Made by a program: the position numbers and the translations under genes | The notes under the pieces: model-generated | Databases searched by the model: none | The model's input: only the letters and a program-made list of their open reading frames with translations | Told to the model about the DNA's origin: nothing | In this document: positions 5,187 to 9,354 of the stretch, one piece after another | How positions within the stretch are numbered: position 1 is the first letter of the stretch | Layout: every line of letters begins with the position of its first letter | Source: Chloroflexota bacterium | GTDB lineage: Bacteria; Chloroflexota; Limnocylindria; Limnocylindrales; CSP1-4 | Assembly: GCA_021789355.1 (NCBI GenBank) | Contig: JAJYJR010000197.1 | Span: 1 to 9,354, forward strand | DNA: 9,354 nt | Direction: 5' to 3'

Positions 5187-6242
5187 TTACTTGGTGAACC
5201 CCTCGAGCTTGTTTGCGGCGACGACGAACGACATGTCGTACGTCTTGCTCAAGTCGACCGGCCCGTTGATTTTACCGGCGAGCTTCTCCACGGCAAGCAC
5301 GGTCTCCGGTCCGTTGGCCGGCATCATGCCATCGGGCAGGAACTGCCCCTTGTCCAGGGCCAGCGCGCTGATGTACTCATCCTTGGTGCTCAGTGCGTTG
5401 GAGACGAAGTCGGCCGGCATGTTGTTGGCGATGTCGGCGGCGCTGTGGGTGTTGATCCAGTGCATCGTGGCGACCAGCGCGTCGACCACGCGCTGCACCG
5501 CGTCCCGGTGTGCGTTCACCCAGTCGGTGCGGGCGATGATCGACGCAGTCGGCCAGGTTCCACCCAGCCACTGCTGCGTGCCGGCCGTGGTGGCGAGGTC
5601 GATGGCCGAGTAGCCCACACCCATCTTCTCGATCGCGTTGACGGTCGGTTGCGTCGTCATGCCGCAGACGATCTTGCCGTTCTGCAGCCCGCTGATCAGG
5701 GTCTGCCCGGCTCCCACGCCCACCCGCGTGAACTGCTGGGTGGTCAGGTGATACCGCGCCGCCAGGTACAGCGTGAGATCGTCGGTCCCGGAGCCGAGGT
5801 CCGTAACGCCCACGGCCTTGCCCGCCCAGTCGGCGGGGCTCTGCACGTTGGAGCCCTTGGCGCACATGATGCGCTCGCCCGGGGCGCCGCTGAGCTGGAC
5901 GACGTCGACCGTCGCCTTGCCCTTCAGCTGGAAGTCGATGGTGTGCACATACCACGCCCCCGCCATGTCGACCTGCCCGGAGACCATCGCCGTTTCAGCC
6001 CCTACGCCCCCGTTCTGCTCGGTGCTGAGCTCGACGTTCACCCCGTACTTCTTGTAGAAGCCCAGGTTCTGGGCGAGCTGGTAGGGCAGGTAGATCTGCT
6101 TGTCGATGCCGCCCACCATGAGCCTGACCGTCGGCATTCCGGCGGACGCGCTGCTGCTGCCACTGCACGCCGCAAGGCCGACCACCAGCGCGGCGACCGT
6201 CGCTCCCGACGTGAGCCGCATGACCAGGGATCCTCGATTCAT
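5187..6242 (-). CDS. NMT1/SsuA-type ABC transporter substrate-binding lipoprotein
   Basis: A 351-aa extracytoplasmic solute-binding protein. The signal peptide ends in lipobox L-A-A-C with Cys26, followed by a Ser-rich tether. The start of the mature domain, V-R-L-M-V-G-G-I-D-K-Q-I-Y-L-P-Y-Q-L-A-Q-N-L-G-F-Y-K-K-Y-G-V-N-V (split here by hyphens), is typical of the nitrate/sulfonate/taurine/pyrimidine-precursor binding family, with a ligand pocket between two alpha/beta lobes. A later G-T-D-D-L-T-L-Y-L-A-A (about 150-160) and G-K-I-V-C-G-M-T-T-Q-P (about 189-199) fit the hinge and second-lobe region. It delivers substrate to the permease and ATPase encoded just upstream. The substrate is not evident; sulfonates, nitrate, thiamine precursors and aromatic acids are all known for this family. 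The start at 6242 follows an excellent AGGAGG 8 nt upstream; Met8 is a less likely alternative. It is the last gene of the importer unit. Confidence 0.9.
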   Translation of the reverse strand: MNRGSLVMRLTSGATVAALVVGLAACSGSSSASAGMPTVRLMVGGIDKQIYLPYQLAQNLGFYKKYGVNVELSTEQNGGVGAETAMVSGQVDMAGAWYVHTIDFQLKGKATVDVVQLSGAPGERIMCAKGSNVQSPADWAGKAVGVTDLGSGTDDLTLYLAARYHLTTQQFTRVGVGAGQTLISGLQNGKIVCGMTTQPTVNAIEKMGVGYSAIDLATTAGTQQWLGGTWPTASIIARTDWVNAHRDAVQRVVDALVATMHWINTHSAADIANNMPADFVSNALSTKDEYISALALDKGQFLPDGMMPANGPETVLAVEKLAGKINGPVDLSKTYDMSFVVAANKLEGFTK

Positions 6243-6250
6243 GTGCTGCT

Positions 6251-6256
6251 CCTCCT
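6251..6256 (-). promoter_or_regulatory. Strong Shine-Dalgarno of the binding-protein gene
   Basis: The minus strand reads AGGAGG here, within GAGGAGGAG, 8 nt before the ATG at 6242. It is the best ribosome site of the importer unit and lies in the 52-bp gap after the permease stop. Strong initiation would suit the usual excess of binding protein over membrane subunits. Confidence 0.8.
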
Positions 6257-6294
6257 CACCTGGCTGACGGTTGCCGGACTCGCCCCTTGCCGCA

Positions 6295-7200
6295 CTACGT
6301 GACTGCGGCCTCGGCGAGCTCGGCGGAGGACGGCGGCCGCCAGGAAAGCAGCCGACGCTCCAATTGGGCCATCAGCGCCTCGGCGCTGAGGGCAAGGATC
6401 CCGATGACGAGCATCGCCGCGAACACGCCGTTGGCGTCGAAGGTGTTCTGCGCCGTGGCGATGACCAGGCCGAGCCCCTTCTGCGCTCCGAGGAACTCCC
6501 CGACGATCGCCCCGATGATCGAGAAGCCCAGCGAGACGTGCAGGCTCGCGATGATCCAGGTCAGCGCGGACGGGAGCACGACGTGCCGTGTGATCTGCAG
6601 GCGGGAGGCACCCAGGATCCGCGCGTTGGCCACCAGGTTGCGGTCGACATCGCGGACACCCTGGAAGGCATTGAAGAAGACCACGAAGAAGACCAGGACG
6701 GCGGCCAGCACCACCTTCGACGACATGCCCAGGCCGAGCCAGATGATGAAGATCGACCCGAGAACGATGCGGGGAAGGGCGTTGACGACCTTGATGTAGG
6801 GCCCGAGCACGTCGGCCAGGTAACGGAACTCGCCCAGGGCGACCCCGAACACCACGCCGCTCACCACCCCGGCCAGGAACCCGAACAGGGCCTCCTCGAT
6901 GGTGATCCCGATCTGCTCCCAGAGCGACCCGTACGCCGTGCCGTGCTCGGCCCAGTCGACCAGGCGGCTCACGATCCCCACCGGGGAGCCGAAGAAGAAC
7001 GCATCGACGATCTTCGCGTCGGTCAGCAACTGCCACCCGCCGACGATCAGCACGAGGGTTGCCAGCCGCCCCGCGTAGGTGAGGATCCGCCGGCGGCGGC
7101 GCCGACGCATGGCCTCCGCGGCGATGGAACCGGCATCCCCTGCCGCGCTGCCGGATCCTGCGGCTGCTGAACGCGCCGGCAGCTCGGCGTCCTGCGTCAT
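6295..7200 (-). CDS. ABC transporter permease, nitrate/sulfonate/taurine type
   Basis: A 301-aa inner-membrane permease of the SsuC/TauC/BPD_transp_1 type. Residues 1-30 are an Ala/Gly/Ser-rich extension, followed by seven consecutive arginines (32-38), a strong positive-inside anchor. Hydrophobic segments at about 43-60, 104-124, 143-158, 161-178, 212-236 and 258-276 give about six helices. The EAA loop that docks on the ATPase is at about 188-210: L-V-A-N-A-R-I-L-G-A-S-R ... V-V-L-P, with the conserved Gly197 and final Pro210; the usual E-A-A reads N-A-R. The family is commonly 250-280 aa, so the extension is the unusual part. The start at 7200 is supported by the ATGA overlap with the ATPase stop and a G-rich stretch 5-10 nt upstream; an internal Met31 just before the arginine run is a possible alternative. 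It should form a homodimer with two copies of the ATPase. Confidence 0.9.
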   Translation of the reverse strand: MTQDAELPARSAAAGSGSAAGDAGSIAAEAMRRRRRRRILTYAGRLATLVLIVGGWQLLTDAKIVDAFFFGSPVGIVSRLVDWAEHGTAYGSLWEQIGITIEEALFGFLAGVVSGVVFGVALGEFRYLADVLGPYIKVVNALPRIVLGSIFIIWLGLGMSSKVVLAAVLVFFVVFFNAFQGVRDVDRNLVANARILGASRLQITRHVVLPSALTWIIASLHVSLGFSIIGAIVGEFLGAQKGLGLVIATAQNTFDANGVFAAMLVIGILALSAEALMAQLERRLLSWRPPSSAELAEAAVT

Positions 7201-8063
7201 GCCTGGCCCCCAGCAGGCGCCGGAATGGCCGCGGTGCGGGCATAGGCGCGCCCGACCTCGCTCCGGAGCGACTCCCAGATCTGGTGATGCAGCTCAAGGA
7301 ACCGGGGTTCGAAGCGGATCTCCTGGACCGCGCCCCGGGGCCGCGGCAGGTCGATCTCGTAGACCGCCTTGACCGTCCCCGGGCCGGCCGTCATCACCAC
7401 CACGCGGTCGGCGAGCCCGATCGCCTCCTCGAGGTCGTGCGTCACGAAGATCACCGACGGCCGGGTCTGCTCCCAGAGCGCCAGCAGCTCGTTCGACATG
7501 ATCGCCTTGGTCTGCACGTCGAGGGCGCCGAACGGCTCGTCCATCAGCAGGATCGACGGCTCGTTGATGAGGGCCGCGGCGAGGCTGACGCGCTTGCGCA
7601 TGCCGCCTGACAGCTGGTGGGGATGGTGCCTCGCAAAGTCGGCCAAACCCACCACCCGAAGCCATTCGCGTCCCCTGGCCTCCGCCTCCCGGCGGGGCAC
7701 GCCATGGAACATGGGGCCCAGGACCACGTTGCCCAGGACGGTCTTCCACGGCAGCAGGGCGTCGTTCTGGAAGACGAACCCGACCCCCTCGGGAATGCCC
7801 TCCACAGGATGGCCCCCGACCCGCACGGTCCCGGCGCTGGGCCGGTCGAGGCCGGAGACCAGGGTGAGCGTGGTGGACTTGCCGCAGCCGGTGGGACCCA
7901 CCACCGCGCAGAACTGCCCGGGGGCGACGGCCATGTCCACGTCACGCAGGGCCGTCATGCTCGCGCCGCTCGGCGTCAGGAACCGCTTGGTCACGCCCTG
8001 CAGCTCGATGCCGCCGGGCGCGCGGTCGGCTGGTGTCCTGCCCGCGCCTGTCGCCACGCCCAT
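7197..8063 (-). CDS. ABC transporter ATP-binding protein, nitrate/sulfonate/taurine type
   Basis: A 288-aa cytoplasmic ATPase of the SsuB/TauB/NrtD group that powers the importer. All motifs are intact: Walker A G-P-T-G-C-G-K-S-T (56-64), Q-loop Gln99 in F-Q-N-D, signature L-S-G-G-M (151-155), Walker B I-L-L-M-D-E-P (171-177), a D-loop A-L-D (180-182) and H-loop His209 in T-H-D-L-E-E-A. The 'D-A-L-L-P-W-K-T-V-L-G-N-V' stretch after the Q-loop is characteristic of this importer family. A short Gly/Ala-rich N-terminal tail (about 18 residues) precedes the domain. Residues after about 235 form the family's C-terminal helical tail. The start at 8063 has a GGCGGAGAG stretch just upstream. The stop overlaps the permease start by ATGA. 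It is the first gene of the importer unit and follows a 204-bp gap that probably holds the promoter. Confidence 0.93.
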   Translation of the reverse strand: MGVATGAGRTPADRAPGGIELQGVTKRFLTPSGASMTALRDVDMAVAPGQFCAVVGPTGCGKSTTLTLVSGLDRPSAGTVRVGGHPVEGIPEGVGFVFQNDALLPWKTVLGNVVLGPMFHGVPRREAEARGREWLRVVGLADFARHHPHQLSGGMRKRVSLAAALINEPSILLMDEPFGALDVQTKAIMSNELLALWEQTRPSVIFVTHDLEEAIGLADRVVVMTAGPGTVKAVYEIDLPRPRGAVQEIRFEPRFLELHHQIWESLRSEVGRAYARTAAIPAPAGGQA

Positions 8064-8137
8064 CGCTCTCCGCCTCTGACGACGTCTGCCCGCGCGGGTG
8101 CTCCGTTCGGTACCGGCTCGAGGTCGGCGGGACGGGT

Positions 8138-8150
8138 CCGCGTGACCGTT
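8138..8150. repeat. Direct repeat copy 1, CCGC-GTGACCGTT
   Basis: CCGCGTGACCGTT matches the second copy at 8189-8202 except for one inserted base after CCGC. The shared core GTGACCGTT (8142-8150) begins 79 bp upstream of the ATPase ATG and 52 bp from the other core. Candidate half of an operator for the adjacent CitB-type regulator. Confidence 0.45.
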
Positions 8151-8188
8151 ACTTTCGGCAACGGGCGCGGGGCGGGGAAGCCTTGTGG

Positions 8189-8202
8189 CCGCAGTGACCG
8201 TT
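8189..8202. repeat. Direct repeat copy 2, CCGCAGTGACCGTT
   Basis: Second copy of the element, with core GTGACCGTT at 8194-8202, same orientation. The 52-bp offset is close to five turns of B-DNA, so both copies would face the same side of the helix. It lies 131 bp upstream of the ATPase start. Confidence 0.45.
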
Positions 8203-8221
8203 GTGGTCGTATTGGTCCCGC

Positions 8222-8269
8222 GAGCCGGGCCGTTCGGCCGCTGTCGCGTGGGTGCGATGGCCCCGGCTC
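8222..8269 (-). terminator. Bulged GC stem over the response-regulator stop
   Basis: GAGCCGGG (8222-8229) pairs with CCCGGCTC (8262-8269), and after one bulged C two further pairs form (8230-8231 with 8259-8260). The right arm includes part of the regulator's TGA (8268-8270). Inside lies an alternative small hairpin GGCC-GTTC-GGCC (8228-8239) that uses part of the same left arm, so the two are mutually exclusive. No T-run follows on the minus strand. It may end or attenuate the two-component transcript before the importer genes, but it may also be fortuitous at this GC content. Confidence 0.3.
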
Positions 8270-8960
8270 AGTCGGGCGTGCGTGTCCCGCGCGCCAGCCG
8301 GTAGCGGTGCTCGGGCCGTCCCGGGGATCCGTAGCGAAGGACCAGCTCGACCGCGCCCGTCTGGCACAGGTGGTCCAGGTAGCGCCGGGCCGTCACGCGG
8401 CTCAGGCCGGTGGCCTCCGCGATGGCGATGGCGGGCAGGCCGGCGTCGGTACGCCGAAGCGTGTCCATCACGAGATCGAGGGTGAGCTCCGAGAGACCCT
8501 TCGGCAGCGCGTCCCGGGCGGCCGGGCGAAGCTCGCTGAAGATTCGATCCACCGCCCCCTGGTCCGCCTCCGACAGGGCCGCGAGCCGCTCCCGCGCAGC
8601 CGCGTACGAGCGCAGCTTCTCCTCGAGGGCCGCAAAGAGGAACGGCTTGATGAGGTAGTGCACGACCCCGCCGCGGATGGCCGCCTGGAGGCTCGGCACG
8701 TCGCGGGCCGCCGTGATCACGATCACGTCGACGGGCGAATGCGCCTCCTCGCGCAGGCGGCGCAGGACCTCGAGACCCGGGATGTCGGGGAGATAGAGGT
8801 CGAGCAGCACCAGGTCCGGCCGCTGGACCTCGATCATGGCCAGCGCCTCCAGCCCTCCGTGGGCAATGCCCGCCAGGGCGAAGCCCGGCACGCGTCGCAC
8901 GTAGTCGGCGTGCAGCTCGGCCACCCGCCAGTCGTCGTCGACGCACAGGGTCCGAATCAC
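8268..8960 (-). CDS. CitB/DcuR-family response regulator
   Basis: A 230-aa response regulator. The receiver domain (about 1-120) has the acidic pair D8-D9, phosphoacceptor Asp54 in V-L-L-D-L-Y-L-P-D, Thr83 and Lys105 followed by Pro (I-K-P-F). The output domain (about 155-225) carries a helix-turn-helix, A-I-A-E-A-T-G-L-S-R-V-T-A-R-R-Y-L (178-195 region), then L-R-Y-G-S-P-G-R-P-E-H-R-Y-R-L (208-222), the hallmark of the CitB/DcuR/DctR group. These regulators usually respond to citrate, C4-dicarboxylates or similar ligands through a CitA/DcuS-type kinase, which is what is encoded directly upstream. GTG 8960 is taken as start: it places the receiver at the N-terminus and lies one base after the kinase stop, with G-rich sequence (GTGGGGA) upstream. 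An ATG 26 codons earlier would add a Cys/Pro/Ser-rich tail inside the kinase gene. It probably regulates the importer encoded downstream. Confidence 0.92.
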   Translation of the reverse strand: MIRTLCVDDDWRVAELHADYVRRVPGFALAGIAHGGLEALAMIEVQRPDLVLLDLYLPDIPGLEVLRRLREEAHSPVDVIVITAARDVPSLQAAIRGGVVHYLIKPFLFAALEEKLRSYAAARERLAALSEADQGAVDRIFSELRPAARDALPKGLSELTLDLVMDTLRRTDAGLPAIAIAEATGLSRVTARRYLDHLCQTGAVELVLRYGSPGRPEHRYRLARGTRTPD

Positions 8961-8961
8961 G

Positions 8962-9354
8962 TCAGGTCCCCACCACGGCGACGGTTGGCTCGGGAGCTGC
9001 GGGGATGGGCACGCGCACCGTGAAGACCGCGCCACCATCGTTCGCCACGTCGACCTCGCCGCCCAGCCTGCGGACCGTCTCGAGCACCAGCGCGAGTCCC
9101 AGCCCCCGTGGCCGCCCGCGCATGCGCGGCTTGGTGCTGAATCCCTCGCGGAAGATCTTCTCCAGGATGGCCGGTGGGACTCCGGGCCCGGTGTCCCGGA
9201 CCTGTATGGCGAGCTGGCCGGCGTGCGACTGCACGCTCACGCTCACCCGTCGCTCGCCCGAGGCGCCGGCGACCGCGTCCAGGGCGTTGTCGACCAGGTT
9301 GCCGACCAGCGTGATCAGATCATGCGCCGGCAGAGGGCTGGGCGCGGCAGTGGT
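8962..9354 (-). CDS. Sensor histidine kinase, DcuS/CitA type, C-terminal part
   Basis: Only the last 130 residues lie in the window; the gene continues beyond 9354. They form the ATP-binding domain (HATPase_c): N-box L-V-G-N-L-V-D-N-A-L-D-A (16-27), G1 box D-T-G-P-G-V-P (54-60), F-box F-R-E-G-F-S-T-K (68-75) and G2 box R-G-L-G-L-A-L-V (83-90). The 'G-N-L-(V/I)-D-N-A-x-D-A' and 'F-S-T-K...R-G-x-G-L-x-L-V' wording is typical of the CitA/DcuS branch, in agreement with the partner regulator. The F-box to G2 segment contains an extra basic stretch (K-P-R-M-R-G-R-P-R). The sensor domain, membrane helices and phosphorylated His are outside the window. The stop is one base from the regulator's GTG, so the pair is co-translated. 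Confidence 0.92.
   Translation of the reverse strand, partial: TTAAPSPLPAHDLITLVGNLVDNALDAVAGASGERRVSVSVQSHAGQLAIQVRDTGPGVPPAILEKIFREGFSTKPRMRGRPRGLGLALVLETVRRLGGEVDVANDGGAVFTVRVPIPAAPEPTVAVVGT

Larger units (their letters stand above)
8064..8267. other. 204-bp control region between regulator and importer genes
   Basis: This gap separates the response-regulator stop from the ATPase start on the minus strand. It contains a repeated GTGACCGTT element (8138-8150 and 8189-8202), a CCCGCGCGGG palindrome (8089-8098), a CGGTACCG palindrome (about 8108-8115) and most of a bulged stem next to the regulator stop (8222-8269). The part from about 8140 to 8215 is less GC-rich than its flanks, as expected around a promoter. 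I could not identify a convincing -35/-10 pair. It is the natural place for the regulator to act on the importer genes. Confidence 0.5.

Noticed and set aside
5145..6302. Plus-strand open frame opposite the substrate-binding-protein gene
   Set aside because: Antisense shadow; the minus strand has a signal peptide, Shine-Dalgarno and clear family sequence.
7617..9023. 468-codon plus-strand open frame spanning the ATPase, gap and regulator genes
   Set aside because: It crosses two well-identified minus-strand genes and an intergenic region and has no recognisable domain.
8961..9038. ATG at 9038 as the response-regulator start
   Set aside because: It would add a 26-residue Cys/Pro/Ser/Trp tail overlapping the kinase catalytic domain. 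GTG 8960 sits one base after the kinase stop with G-rich sequence upstream and starts exactly at the receiver domain.
1..9354. CRISPR array, tRNA, transposase or terminal inverted repeats
   Set aside because: No regularly spaced repeats, no tRNA-like cloverleaf, no transposase or integrase sequence, and no composition break suggesting an insertion were seen.

Overview
This is a gene-dense window of a very GC-rich bacterial chromosome, with strongly GC-biased third codon positions and long antisense open frames as a by-product. Two predicted lipoproteins with clear lipoboxes, a GGDEF/HD-GYP protein, an arginine-rich permease N-terminus and heavy use of 4-bp stop/start overlaps would suit a high-GC soil or freshwater lineage. 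A deep Chloroflexota class (Limnocylindria-like) or an actinomycete-like lineage are my guesses; no rRNA or marker gene here settles it. There is no mobile element, tRNA, rRNA or CRISPR array.

Left part, plus strand (about 191-2115): a two-gene unit. An 87-aa single-pass membrane protein overlaps, through GTGA, a 544-aa predicted lipoprotein of the N,N-dimethylformamidase large-subunit-like family (DMFA2_C). The arrangement, small gene directly before large gene, recalls the small and large subunits of N,N-dimethylformamidase, although the small protein here shows no similarity to that alpha subunit that I can recognise.

Middle, minus strand (4898 down to 2160): a cyclic-di-GMP signalling cluster. 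A membrane-anchored GGDEF + HD-GYP protein is followed after 31 nt by a 229-aa protein that looks like two copies of one beta-rich domain. That gene overlaps a 160-aa hypothetical gene by ATGA. The cluster converges on the lipoprotein gene, with only 44 bp between the two stop codons.

Right part, minus strand (9354 down to 5187): a DcuS/CitA-type sensor kinase (C-terminal part only, cut by the window edge) and its CitB/DcuR-type response regulator. These are followed by an ABC importer of the nitrate/sulfonate/taurine (SsuABC/NMT1) type in the order ATPase, permease, substrate-binding lipoprotein. The likely logic is that the kinase senses a small extracytoplasmic ligand and the regulator controls the importer. 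The 204-bp gap before the ATPase gene carries a repeated GTGACCGTT element at 52-bp spacing, about five helical turns, which is the best candidate operator in the window. The transported substrate cannot be read from the sequence.

The most interesting points are the small-gene/DMFA2-like lipoprotein pair, the internally duplicated protein coupled to a c-di-GMP enzyme, the loss of the usual first histidine in the HD-GYP domain, and the pairing of a CitB-type two-component system with an NMT1-type importer.
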